Assembly (NCBI GenBank): GCA_900660155.1
Contig: CABFPE010000008.1
Coordinates: forward strand, 2,699,886 to 2,754,742
DNA from: Hofstenia miamia
Lineage: Eukaryota > Xenacoelomorpha > Acoela > Hofsteniidae
DNA: 54,857 nt
Direction: 5' to 3'
The notes below the pieces were generated by a model. That model was not told where the DNA came from. It saw only the letters and a list, made by a program, of their open reading frames with translations, and did no database searches. This document shows, piece by piece, positions 22,701 through 36,700 of this stretch (the stretch's first letter is position 1; each line of letters begins with the position of its first letter). A program made the position numbers and the translations under genes.

Positions 22701-25700
22701 CACAATATTACTATAAGGTTGTAAGGCATGCAATCTGGAGGAAATATTTGTACGTCCTCACTTTCTAATATCGAAATGAGTCAATTGAATCTAATTAATG
22801 AAAATATATACAGAAACTTGGGCAATAATATTAATTGAACACATAATACATTGCCTGGAGCAAATTCACAATCCTTAAATATCTCAGATCAGACCCCAGT
22901 TTAATGCTGGTAGTCATCTTAAGTACTCATGCCATGCTGAAGATATCAATAATAGAATAATACCTAAACGAAATAATCACGATAGAACTTGTACAGTGAT
23001 AATGACATGAAAATTGTGTTAAGCTTGGCAAGAAGTGCTATTCTTATGTTTGGTGCTAACCTTTTTTTGCTAGCTGTACAATTTATATTGGCTGAAAAGT
23101 GTAAATGCTTACGTTAACGACTTTCTAAGGTAAAATTTGGGCGATCGTTCTAATTGACCTATTAGTTCAATATAGGCGCTAGCAGAGGAAGAAAGAGCTT
23201 TTTTCGAAGTTGTAATGGAAACATAATAAGTAGTTTTTACTGACTTCATTTCCAAACCAATCTGTTGTCTGTAACAACCGGGAGATTTCATCAAATCTTT
23301 AGGAATACGTTCAGAAATCACTTCGCTAGGAATAGGCGCTAATGATCTGTGCATTTGCCCATCTTCACTTTTAGATGAAAGCAGTTGTTGGCATGGCATA
23401 CGCAATGTTGTATTGCCTAAATATCCAATAGCTATATATTAAATGTATTGCTTTTTTCAAGGAAATTTCAAATTCTTGTTTAGGGTCTCTAATAGTCAAG
23501 AAAAAGATTACACATTATAACATTAAACCGAAAATGTAAAGAAATGTAATTTGGAAACTACATTATGCAATGAAATATTCAACAAAATTAAGGTAGAATA
23601 ATGCAAATATGTCAAATATATTGGTAGATGGTAAGCCACTGAGTGGTTGAGTTGGGTGGGGTATGTATTTATAAATGATTTTTAATACCTTCGTTAACAA
23701 TTGCTTCGTTACATAGCCAATTGCCACCTGATATCATAACTATGAGTTTATGAACGTCACCAAGATTTACAGCTTCAATTTCAAAAATATCTTCTCCTCC
23801 CGGTTTGTTGAAAGCCTTGGGCGTGCCTTCTTTATTTCTTAGTAGTCTTTCGCCAGTATCTCCCTTGGGGCCGTAAAGAATGACGTATACCTTAAGGTCT
23901 AATGAAGCAATTGATTCCTGACTCCAACCAGTACGAAATGCAATCTAAACATAATATTGTATATAGTAATATAGCTTCATAAAACGTCGAAGTAAACATG
24001 TAAACATTAAGAGCGCCAGACTCTTTTTGATAGTTTACAACTTTGCAATTAAGCTGCACAAAAACGATTAACCCAACAACTATGTGAGTTTGTGATTACA
24101 TCTACTGTTATTGGTTTACTATAATAAATGGCGCACTTTATTCTCATAATAAATAAGGTCCTAATCTATTACTTATTCTGCACCAAGAACGATGCAATAT
24201 TTCCAATTTATCATTAAATCTTTCAGAAATATCTAATGAAGATCAAGTAGTCTTCAGATCTGAGTAAGACTCTTCTCAGGATTAACTGATGGGCAAAACG
24301 AAAAAATAGGAATAATGCGTTTTAGAAATAGACAGTGCCTCTTTAATATTTACTAGATTTTAGATTTATTAATGGCAATTACTGATTCACAGATAGACCC
24401 AGGAAAGTTGACTTGCAATTAAGAAGCACATATATTCTTTTTTTGTACTCAAGTTAAAAAATCTCATTATTATATTTAAAAAGTCACTTTTCCAAAAATG
24501 TTTAGCAAGCAAATAGAATTCCATCGCAATAAAATGAATGCAAATAGTGATTCCTGAAAGCCATGATTTGTCAAATTCGTTTTCAAGATGTGAGACTTTT
24601 AAGTTAGAAGAATTATAATATTATATTTTTAGATTTTTAATGGAATGTATTTGTGTTTGAATGATAAGTATTCTTAAAATAATTCCTAAAAGTTTTGAAA
24701 ATACGTAAACATGTTTTATTTCAAAAATCTCTCTAATCTTTTTTATAAAAATTCCATAAATTCTTAATGATTCAGTCAATATGAGCCTAAAACAGGATTT
24801 TTAAATATTATTTATATGAGTGAATCGAAGGTATTATTATTATTTGAAAGATCAACATTTTCATACTCACAAAACTTAAGGGTCAGGAATGTTTAAGCAG
24901 TTTGCTGGGAAAATTCGCATTATCTTTGCTTTTCAGATAATGCATACTTTTGAAAGTTAGAATGATGGAGAAACAGAAAAATAGTATTGTTAGTATAAGA
25001 AATAACAGAAATCGAAAAATTGTCCATCCTCTCAGTATATTAGATTTTCAGAAATATTTGAATAAGCCTCAGGTTGATTCTGTATTAATTTTTCAATTTT
25101 GAGAATATTGACAGTCAAAATGACGGCCTTGGCGTCTAAAGGTATTCATTTTCTGAGCCTCCAGTGTTAAGTAATAGGATTTCAATAGTAACTAAAAACA
25201 TGTGCAAAATTCATGTACAAAGTAGTAAAGAAAATTACCACACAACTTTGAGAGGATTTTTCAATTTAATGAATATATTTGCGACGCTATTTTCTCCTTA
25301 TCCAGTGGTGCATTATTCGTAAGAAACTGTCTTATATGCTTAAAATTTACTAAATCCAACTTAAATTTTATAATCATTAGGAAAAAATATTTAGTTTGGA
25401 CACTATGTTTGCAATTATATTTTTTTAATATATGTACCTTATACTTGCGTAATGCACGGGGTTCAATGGACTTATCTGTGCGTTTATAGCATGGCGGTAA
25501 TTCCCGTACAATTTCATTGTCATCTTGGTCAAGCGCCAACCATCTTCTGCATGCAAAATAATAATTAGTGTCGGCATGTCGTGTTATGTCGATTGAAGAA
25601 GAGTCGTAGGCGAAGGAGGCCGCAATGTTCCTTTTACGTAATTGCTCTTTCGATGATCTTTCAATTGCAAACGATCTGTTGCGAACGATGGTCATGTTCT

Positions 25701-28700
25701 GGAGCTTCCATCCGGGCGATTCACCATAGTTATCATGCCAAATGCGCACCTTAGATATTTGTCCGACATCGTCTCCAGTAACAGTGAACGCAGTTTGTGC
25801 ACCCGCGTTAAAATCACTTGAGGATTTTGTTAACGCGAACGCCTCCGTTTTACCTACATTTTTTGTTGTCAGTGCGATTTCAAAATATTAAATAATTATT
25901 TAGTAGCAAATAACGTGTAGCCTGAACTTAAATTACCTGTTTTCACTAAAAGAAATTTGGCAACTAATTTATGACATCTTATGAATTTAAAAATAACTGA
26001 TTTGAAAGCTAGAGGAAAAGTCACTACTATTTGTTCAAAATGACCATCTATGAAATTGTTTTGAATAATTCAATTTGGACTGCAAAATACTTACTCGTAT
26101 GTAATAATGCGTTTCTGGAAGTGAATGTATTTTAGAAGCCCGAAGCCTGTGAATACTACATGTATATTAAAAACTATTTTGTACTGAATTTAAGAAATGT
26201 CACGATCAATAATTATCAATGAACTAAACATAGATATACGACCGCAGCTGAAGATTTTAAATGTGATAATTATATATTAGTTGCATCAAATTTGTGAACT
26301 GTATAAAAATGATCACACCGTAGTTCAAATCAGATATTTCTAAGATGATGGATACCATGTTAAAAATAAGAACGTCAGAAATTATGTGTATTTATATTTA
26401 ATGTCTTGTGTCAATGCTAATGATGCTGCTATTAATAGAATTGGTACATTTCGGGACTAAAAGTCTCTCTCTATATTTATGATTGCCAATATGAGGTGAT
26501 AAAATTAGTATAGCTTCAAGCTCATGTTCTAATTGGGAGCATAACTACGGACGAGATGGCGCCTTATCTCTACTTCTCTCTCGAAAATAGTTTTTTAAAA
26601 TAATTACACTTTCAGCATTTAATTAAAATCAACAATATTTGTAGCATTTGCCTAATGGCAAAACATCTATGAAATTCACTATGATGTTTTTAAGAAATCA
26701 TCGATACATTATATTCATTATATTTACAATTATATTATAATATATCGGTTGAATCTATATGTCAATATATAGTTGTTGTATTACAAAAGACTCGACTCAG
26801 ACCCGTAGCCATGGGGGTAGGAGGGGTCGAACCCCTTGTAGACAAAAAAGTTCAGGACAAAATAAGCATGTAAAAATAAAATTTCTTAATTCAATTGTTG
26901 TAACTTTGCTCTCAAAATTGCCGTGAAATGCATTTCTAAGGTCTATATTTTAAAAAGTTTTCGCGGGCTTCACCACATTCTTGGTAACTTAGTTAATCAC
27001 TACTAGATGAACTCATCCGTCGGAAACTGCGCATACGCCCACTGATGTAACACAATTAAAATGGTGTACAGACTTGGTAAAATTTTAGTTGAAATTCCCA
27101 TTTTAGTCCAAACAAATTCCCATCAATCCCTCCTAAATGCGTGTCGACATTTCTTATGTGATAATGCTGGTTACGGGCCTAAATCAGGGGCGTACGCAGG
27201 ATTTTCTGACGGGGGGACATCATCGTCATTACCCAATGCGGGGCGAAAATAGACCCTAAAAATGCATTTCACTATCCTAGATTTTAAATTTTTCAATTTT
27301 TTACAAAAAATTCTTTGATTTATCCAGTCAAAATCAAATTTGGAAACCTGACGAGGGGACATGCCACCATGTACCTCTCCCTACGTACGCCACTGACTTA
27401 ACTCGACTTTAAATTAAAGCAGTCAAATATTAGCATGCAATCCACAGTTCATTTCAATGACTTTATGAATGATCAGCATTTAACTGCCTATAGATATTTC
27501 AGCTGAACATTTTCTTGTTAAGAATGCCTTTGGCAAACATTAGCACAGTACTTTGAGCTATTCTTTTAGAAGTCACTACTGGAATAGAATATTGAACATA
27601 TTTATCAGAATTTAGATACGCATGACACTGCAGTTCACGTTGAAAAACGCAAAAAATTTTAAAGTGTTTTTCTTTTATAATCTGCTTACAGGATTCTTGT
27701 GCAGATCAAAGATAAAACAATAAACAGATATTAGCATCAGCAAAATTGAATAATAGGCATTTAACCTTTAATGGTATGTAGTATTTTTTCATGCAAAAGT
27801 AAATATTTATCCATATGCATTTCCTATCAAAACTATTTTTAATTCGAATACGTTGTAAACCCCGACTATAAACCTCTTGGAAAAACTATTGGAAATGGTA
27901 AACTAATAAATGTTTACTTGCGTATAGTTGAGCAATATCATTTATTATAAAGCAAGAAATGTATATATAATCGGTTCAAAAATAGAAATAGAGTGCAACG
28001 AGTTACATTTTTATTGGGCAAACATTTGGTTTATTTGACACACAGTTGGTAAGTTTTAAACATGGAGTGTTTTAAGCACTGTTCAAAATATTGTTTTAAA
28101 CAAATGATTTTTTGCAGTTTTTCAAATTCATATAGAATATAATGGAAAGTTTAGAAAACAATTTTAGTATGTTGAAGTGGTTGTGTCTAAGGAAAAAAAA
28201 GATTGCTTTAAACGACTAAAATGTTTTTTTCAAAAATACACTTTTTTGCCAAACCTGATTTGAAATAATTCTAAATATTTACCATGTAATCCATAGATAA
28301 CACAACCCACATTAGCAGTTGTGCCTGCTCCCGGGGCATCTGCAGTGTTTGTTGTGATCTTGTAGGTGATGGAAGGTTTGAAATACTGGATTTCTGTTAT
28401 GTCTGCATCTATTTCGATTTTACCGTCACCTTCTGATTTGTCTAACCAACGATGAGTGGAGAAGATATAGAGCTCACCACGAGCAGGAATCTCAATTTGC
28501 ACATAATCTAGGTACCTAAATAGTAGATTATGTCTAATAAATCATCGAACAATTAATATCAACAATACCATTAATAGCCGGCTAAATTCTATATAATTGC
28601 AGTCTTTAGCATGTCCTTGAACTAAGATTTTTCATTAAAATTTTTCTACAAAGAATTGGAAAGCACCCCTGTTTTAAAATTCTAAGTCGCGGATGCTAGC

Positions 28701-31700
28701 GTAATATATTACGCGCCTACATCGCAAAATATGGAACATAATTTTCGAAATTTTGGTTAGCTTACCATCCAGCTCCAAATCCTGTTGAATCATGACCGAT
28801 CGTTAGCGATGTGATCTCTCCAATATCAGAAAGCATGTATGAAAACTTGTCTATTTTTCCACGCTCGAACTTATTGCGATGAGTTTTGGACTTTGCCAGT
28901 CGAATGAGACCACTCTCCCGGCCTCCGCTACCTCTTATGTTGATGTGAACATTGGCGTTTGTCCCAGCACCTATAATGAATTTGGCAATTAAAAAATTAT
29001 GTATACAAATTCAGAATAATATTCTATAGAATATTCTGTTCATGCACGTAAAAATTGTAGTTGTAAAGAAAGGAATGGAAATTATTAATTTCAACATCAA
29101 CATGCATTTTGGGAATGTTGTGAAGATGATCGTGATTGATTAACAAATTTGATGGACACTCACGTGGTAGACTTCACAAGATTATTTTAATAAGTACAAA
29201 ATCTACACTTTTTAATGAATTCTTAAAATTCAATATTTATAATGAAAAATGGATTTCGATCAATTCACGAACATCTAAGGATAGCTAACAAAATAGCACA
29301 AAAGCAATGTAACATGATAAAAAGTATGTAACAAATCTTAGTACCGCATTGCTGTTGGACTAAGTTTTAAAGTTGGCTGATTTCCTATAGGAGTTTTTGT
29401 GTCCTGACAATCATTGTCAATAATAAAATATACACATAAGGGCTAATATTAGCTACATAAACAAAACATTCGAAATCATTCCTAAGTAGAACTTTAACAT
29501 ATAAAGCATGCTTTGACATTCGTATTACATGTAACATACCGTCATCCTGCCAACAGCCGATAATGGCTTCGCCTGCTTCTAAAAGTTTGCGTTTACCTTC
29601 TGTTGGTAAAAGCCTCACATTTAGCATGTGTTTTAAAATATCTTGACTTTTTAATCAAAACATAACGCTTTGAATCATGCAAGTTTACTTAACGCATATC
29701 TGCATTCATGGATATATATGTGGTACATTTTCAGATCACAATAAATTGATAATTAATGTATTTCCAGTGAAGGGGAATTCCCATATTATCAGTGACGCAA
29801 GAAGGAGAGGACATGGTGGAATTTCTCCTCGTCAAGTTTTCAAAATTGTTATTATATAAATTAAAGAACATTTTGAAAAAAATAAAAATAATAAAAACTA
29901 TTTTGGTGAAAGTCTCGGGGAGTTTCACGCTCTTTTGGTGATTCACCTTGATCACAACGAAGATGTCCCCCGTTAGAAAATCTATACATACACCCTGTTT
30001 ATGATGATAGTAAATAATATTCATGGGGACTTCCATGAGTATTCTCCAAAAAATGCACTGGTTATAAAGGATATTTTATATTTGTGATACTGACATTTGG
30101 GGTCAAACAGTAACGCATTTTCATTTTCACTGTTAAAATGGATGCTACTCATTCAATAATGATTTATTTTTTATTGAAATGTGTCATGTGTGACTCCTTA
30201 GTAGGTTAATCAAGGCAGAATTTTTTTTGAGAAATTCATTTTTCTTTGATCTATGAACACAAAACTACTCAGCAACGGAATCTCAAAAAGTTAACATCAC
30301 GCTTACAAGTATACACCATTTACATCATAAAATACTATTCCTCTATAAAATACATCATATGATAAATTTTATATTCCTTTAGGGTTAGTACAATATCCTA
30401 TCAGCAAATATTGGCATATTTGAAATAATAATTACACTAAAAATTAATTGATTCTACATCGTAATGGAATTTCAATGGTCCTGTTGCCAGGCATAGATTC
30501 CACTTTTTGCTAATTTTTACAATTATTACCCAATATTGCATTAATTTTACTATAATTAAGGTCTTAGGCGCATATAAATATGCATATATAATGAAGAACA
30601 GCAGAGCTTCAATCTTAATTTTTCACTCTAAATGCTAACTATCGCGTAACCAAGCCCATTCTGTAAAAATTATGTCTGTGATGGGGAAGTCATTACAGAC
30701 AATTAATTATGGTATTGTTCACTTTCCCAACCTCAGATGAACCTATGAAGTAGATTGAATTTGTCCCATCTATAGACATTTGGTCTTCTTTTACATAATA
30801 GCATTTTTTCTATTTCAATCCGCATAAGAATTCTCACGGAAATGCTGTGGGCTGGGAATATAAAAAAGGCCTGTATAATTCTTTCCTGTATGCATAAATA
30901 GGAAACGGAGAGAAATAAACCTCAATGAATATCAATTATAGATTATGGATATGGATTCCTGATAATAATATTTTTGATGAGCTCTATATATACATGCATA
31001 TTGATCGATTATAATCTTGTCTAATTTATTTGACTATGACATACATGTAGTTAAGAAAACAAATTTACGGAAAGTCAAATAAAAATACAATATTTAAGAC
31101 ATTCGTTCTTGTTTTCAAAGAGTTACAGAAAACTCAAAGCTCGTAAAATTAGAATCGTACTACACAATTGAATATACGTACTTCGTGTAGTCGTTTATAT
31201 ATATATATATATATATATATGAAGCTACATTGTACAATTTGATGTATTAANTGGACACTCACGTGGTAGACTTCACAAGATTATTTTAATAAGCACAAAA
31301 TCAACACTTTTTAATGAATTCTTAGAATTCAATATTTATAATGAAAAATGGATTTCGATCAATTCACGAACATCTAAGCTAAGGATAGCTAACAAAATAG
31401 CACAAAAGCAATGTAACATGATATAAATATGTAACAAATCTTAGTACCGCATTGCTGTTGGACTAAGTTTTAAAGTTGGCTGATTTCCTATAGGAGTTTT
31501 TGTGTCCTGACAATCATTGTCAATAATAAAATATACACATAAGGGCTAATATTAGCTACATAAACAAAACATTCGAAATCATTCCTAAGTAGAACTTTAA
31601 CATATAAAGCATGCTTTGACATTCGTATTACATGTAACATACCGTCATCCTGCCAACAGCCGATAATGGCTTCGCCTGCTTCTAAAAGTTTGCGTTTACC

Positions 31701-33727
31701 TTCTGTTGGTAAAAGCCTCACATTTAGCATGTGTTTTAAAATATCTTGACTTTTTAATCAAAACATAACGCTTTGAATCATGCAAGTTTACTTAACGCAT
31801 ATCTGCATTCATGGATATATATGTGGTACATTTTCAGATCACAATAAATTGATAATTAATGTATTTCCAGTGAAGGGGAATTCCCATATTATCAGTGACG
31901 CAAGAAGGAGAGGACATGGTGGAATTTCTCCTCGTCAAGTTTTCAAAATTGTTATTATATAAATTAAAGAACATTTTGAAAAAAATAAAAATAATAAAAA
32001 CTATTTTGGTGAAAGTCTCGGGGAGTTTCACGCTCTTTTGGTGATTCACCTTGATCACAACGAAGATGTCCCCCGTTAGAAAATCTATACATACACCCTG
32101 TTTATGATGATAGTAAATAATATTCATGGGGACTTCCATGAGTATTCTCCAAAAAATGCACTGGTTATAAAGGATATTTTATATTTGTGATACTGACATT
32201 TGGGGTCAAACAGTAACGCATTTTCATTTTCACTGTTAAAATGGATGCTACTCATTCAATAATGATTTATTTTTTATTGAAATGTGTCATGTGTGACTCC
32301 TTAGTAGGTTAATCAAGGCAGAATTTTTTTTGAGAAATTCATTTTTCTTTGATCTATGAACACAAAACTACTCAGCAACGGAATCTCAAAAAGTTAACAT
32401 CACGCTTACAAGTATACACCATTTACATCATAAAATACTATTCCTCTATAAAATACATCATATGATAAATTTTATATTCCTTTAGGGTTAGTACAATATC
32501 TTATCAGCAAATATTGGCATATTTGAAATAATAATTACACTAAAAATTAATTGATTCTACATCGTAATGGAATTTCAATTATTACAAATGCACTGGTTAT
32601 AAAGGATATTTTATATTTGTGATACTGACATTTGGGGTCAAACAGTAACGCATTTTCATTTTCACTGTTAAAATGGATGCTACTCATTCAATAATGATTT
32701 ATTTTTTATTGAAATGTGTCATGTGTGACTCCTTAGTAGGTTAATCAAGGCAGAATTTTTTTTGAGAAATTCATTTTTCTTTGATCTATGAACACAAAAC
32801 TACTCAGCAACGGAATCTCAAAAAGTTAACATCACGCTTACAAGTATACACCATTTACATCATAAAATACTATTCCTCTATAAAATACATCATATGATAA
32901 ATTTTATATTCCTTTAGGGTTAGTACAATATCCTATCAGCAAATATTGGCATATTTGAAATAATAATTACACTAAAAATTAATTGATTCTACATCGTAAT
33001 GGAATTTCAATGGTCCTGTTGCCAGGCATAGATTCCACTTTTTGCTAATTTTTACAATTATTACCCAATATTGCATTAATTTTACTATAATTAAGGTCTT
33101 AGGCGCATATAAATATGCATATATAATGAAGAACAGCAGAGCTTCAATCTTAATTTTTCACTCTAAATGCTAACTATCGCGTAACCAAGCCCATTCTGTA
33201 AAAATTATGTCTGTGATGGGGAAGTCATTACAGACAATTAATTATGGTATTGTTCACTTTCCCAACCTCAGATGAACCTATGAAGTAGATTGAATTTGTC
33301 CCATCTATAGACATTTGGTCTTCTTTTACATAATAGCATTTTTTCTATTTCAATCCGCATAAGAATTCTCACGGAAATGCTGTGGGCTGGGAATATAAAA
33401 AAGGCCTGTATAATTCTTTCCTGTATGCATAAATAGGAAACGGAGAGAAATAAACCTCAATGAATATCAATTATAGATTATGGATATGGATTCCTGATAA
33501 TAATATTTTCGATGAGCTCTATTTATACATGCATATTGATCGATTATAATCTTGTCTAATTTATTTGACTATGACATACATGTAGTTAAGAAAACAAATT
33601 TACGGAAAGTCAAATAAAAATACAATATTTAAGACATTCGTTCTTGTTTTCAAAGAGTTACAGAAAACTCAAAGCTCGTAAAATTAGAATCGTACTACAC
33701 AATTGAATATACGTACTTCGTGTAGTC

Positions 33728-33758
<31 letters not shown>

Positions 33759-36700
33759 GCTACATTGTACAATTTGATGTATTAACAATCGTCATTGGAA
33801 GACATCAATAGAAATGTTGTTTTGTAGTTATAAAGTGAACTTTTGTCATGCATAATAAAATTAAACATTTTTAAGTGAAAGTAAGAAACTGCAATGTTCT
33901 TTACCAGTAACTTCTCCGGTTTTAACTGTGATGCTAAACTTCATTTGGTTCAAGTCCACTTCACCCTCTGGTACAAGCTCTCTACGCAAAAGACCATCAT
34001 CTTCGTCTGAGGCTAACCAACGATTGCACGGAAAGGTAACTGCTGTAGCAGGTTGATGTTCTACTGAAACCACAATGTGAGAAAGAAACCATCCCGCTAA
34101 AGTTCCCGTCCCATCGTGCTCGGCTACCAACTAAATCGAAGATAAAAGTACCTTTAAATATTGTAACACATTTTTAAAATTAAAAAATTCAGGTAAATAT
34201 ATTGCAAATTACTACTTCATATTACTTTCTGAAGAGTGATTAGCCTGAAATGAAGTTCTACATTCTATTGTGTCTTCTGCAAATAACAATTAAATTTGGC
34301 GGCATTTTAACAGAAGTTTTCTATTCTTAAATTGATAAAGCAATTTTTCATGTGGGAGTTTTTAAAAGAGATGAATAAAATAAGCTAATTCAAAAGAAAG
34401 GCTTTTAACAATAATATTGAAAGAACTATGTATCCTTTGGTTAAAACAATCTAAACCTTTAACGACTTCTCATTATCTCAGAAATTCTAATGAAAGCAAT
34501 TAGCACATCATAATTAAAAATGATTAAACATTTTTATCTAAAAATATAAATTTACGAAAATATTCATCCAATATTTGTTTTTTAGATAATCTCAACCCTG
34601 AAATACTTGCAAAATTTTGGGTATTCAATTAAAAAAACACGATGTTTAATATTGGTTTATGTTCTCTATTTAATACATATTTCTTATCTTGAAAAATCAT
34701 TTCTGGGTAAACTTAGTCATAATCAAAGCCGTAACTAGGGGGGGGGAGAGGGCGCATGCCCCAAAACATGCAAAGTATTTTCGAAATTATATCAGTTTTA
34801 GATTTCTGGAAAAAAATGAAATAGTAAAAGATATTGAAAAATATGAACTTGGCTGTATACTAATGTTTAACGTGAAATGTGTACAGTGAAAATATTTTGC
34901 TAATTAGAATGTAATCTTGTTCTTGGAGTTCATTTCTTTGTGTTAAATTTGTCTATCTGTATGACCCTCGATTATTGTAGATTATAATGTCTCTTTCCAA
35001 GTATGGAAAAGAGCCAGTGAAAAAACATGAAAATGAACAGCGCCCAAGTATTTCAACAGGGCCAGAATAATCATATGAATCTGCAGGTAATTGTAGTGAA
35101 GTCGATAGGGAGCATATTGAACCTGTGGCTTCTACCCATGCATCTGGAAGATCCTCATTTTAGGATTTGGGAACACACCACACTCATCCAAAACACCCAG
35201 TTATAACATCAGACCCAAATACTGATATAGGTGGAAAAAAGCGATATTTTAACTAAGACTGGTTTAACCAGTTTCCCTGGTTAGAATATTCAGTTAAAGA
35301 AGATGCTGCCTTCTGCTACTCCTGGCGTATTTTTCCATCAGTGGGTGGTCGTGATAATAAGAGGTTTACAGAATCTGGAGTGCACCAGTGGAAAAAGGGT
35401 TTCAAAAAATAAAGAAACATAATTGCAGTGAATGAAATAAAAGATGATTCTCACTGTGGCAAAATTATCTGGGAACCTTAAATGACGGAAGTATTGCTAC
35501 GAAACTGTCAAAAAAACATTCGGTTCTTGTGAACAAAACTGGGATTACATGTCAAAAAATTCTTTCTTGCAAAACAAAGATAAGTTTTGCGTCGTGACGA
35601 TAAAATTAGTAAATCGCAACGAAGAGGGAACTTTTTGGAACTTTTTTCTCTGCTTAACGACTTTGATCCCGTCTTTAGTGCAAAACTTAAAGCATAACAT
35701 AGCAGATATCATCCGTGCACACATCACAAAAGATGTTAAGGCAGCGGAGCTGGCTACAATCATTGTGGATGAGAGTAGAGATATTTCAAAAAAGGAACAA
35801 ATAAGCATTTGCGTGCGTTGAATTTAGTGAAAAAGATGCCGGCACATTTTGCAAAAAGAATTTTTGGATTTTCAGGGAGCTGAGAACTTGGATGCCAAAT
35901 CAGTTCCCAAACAAATAATAAGTGAGATAGAGAAACTTGAAACTAGCAATTTCAACACAGAAGCCCAATGTTACGACGGCGCAAGTATTTTGTCAGGCCA
36001 CATCAGTGGAATTCAAACAAAGGTAAAAGAACACTTTCTAAATGCCCAATATGTACACAGGTTAAATCTGTTACTTGTGAACATTTGTGGGAAAATCAAC
36101 TTTGAAAATGAGTTTTTTGGATTAGTAGAAGCAATTTAAGTAACGGTCTATTGTTCACAAAAAATTTGTTAAATTCCAACGGAATAAAATAAATATCAAA
36201 GACGTTTGAGTGACACCCGATGGTCATGTCGGTACCCCTCCCTGGCCTCCATTTAAACAAGATTTCAATATATCCTAGAAGTTTTAAAGCATTTCACTGA
36301 CTACAGGTTGGTAAAAGGAGATTCAAAGCTTGTTGTCGAGGCTCGTGAACTATTGAGTCGAACTTTGGACATATTCTTCATCACCCGCTCTAAAGTCCTG
36401 ACAATGCTATTTTCGCCTACAGATAGGTCGAGTGAATATTTATTAAGAAGCAGCATAAAAATGGGGAATGCTATTGCTAGGACTACAGCTGTAAATTCAA
36501 CAATCGATTCAAAACGAGAGTCTCGCTGGTCTACTGTAAGGGCTATTATTGAACTGTATCTGAAAACACCATACTTATACACCTCCAACGTAAAAGGAGG
36601 CGGGAACAACATACTCTTGAGGACAGCTATAATTTGTTCTCAACTGGACAGCGTTGTTCAGTACAAGAACAACAGGATTGACATCAAAAATGCAAATTAG

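Larger units (their letters stand above)
25854..28282 (-). other. Intron G-H
   Basis: Intron of 2.4 kb holding two adjacent MITE-like insertions (26793-27182 and 27184-27399). The remaining sequence is AT-rich and featureless. Confidence 0.7.
29153..31250 (+). repeat. Large direct duplication, copy 1
   Basis: The run from TGGACACTCACGTGGTAGAC to TACAATTTGATGTATTAA recurs from 31252 with only scattered substitutions and small indels (for example an added CTAA and CCTATCAG changed to CTTATCAG). It ends at the single N. Near-identity points to haplotypic duplication or failed contig merging. A very recent real tandem duplication cannot be excluded. Confidence 0.9.
28971..33904 (-). other. Intron E-F
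   Basis: Nominal length 4.9 kb, but it is inflated by a near-identical duplication across the N at 31251. If the two copies are one locus or two haplotypes, the true intron is about 2.4-2.8 kb. Confidence 0.75.

Noticed and set aside
26820..26850. GGGGTCGAACCCC as a tRNA B box
   Set aside because: No cloverleaf or A box around it; better explained as part of a MITE end.
36301..36612. 103-codon minus-strand frame opposite the hAT relic
   Set aside because: The plus strand carries the hAT-like order of motifs (RWS, EARELLS); the minus frame is treated as its shadow.
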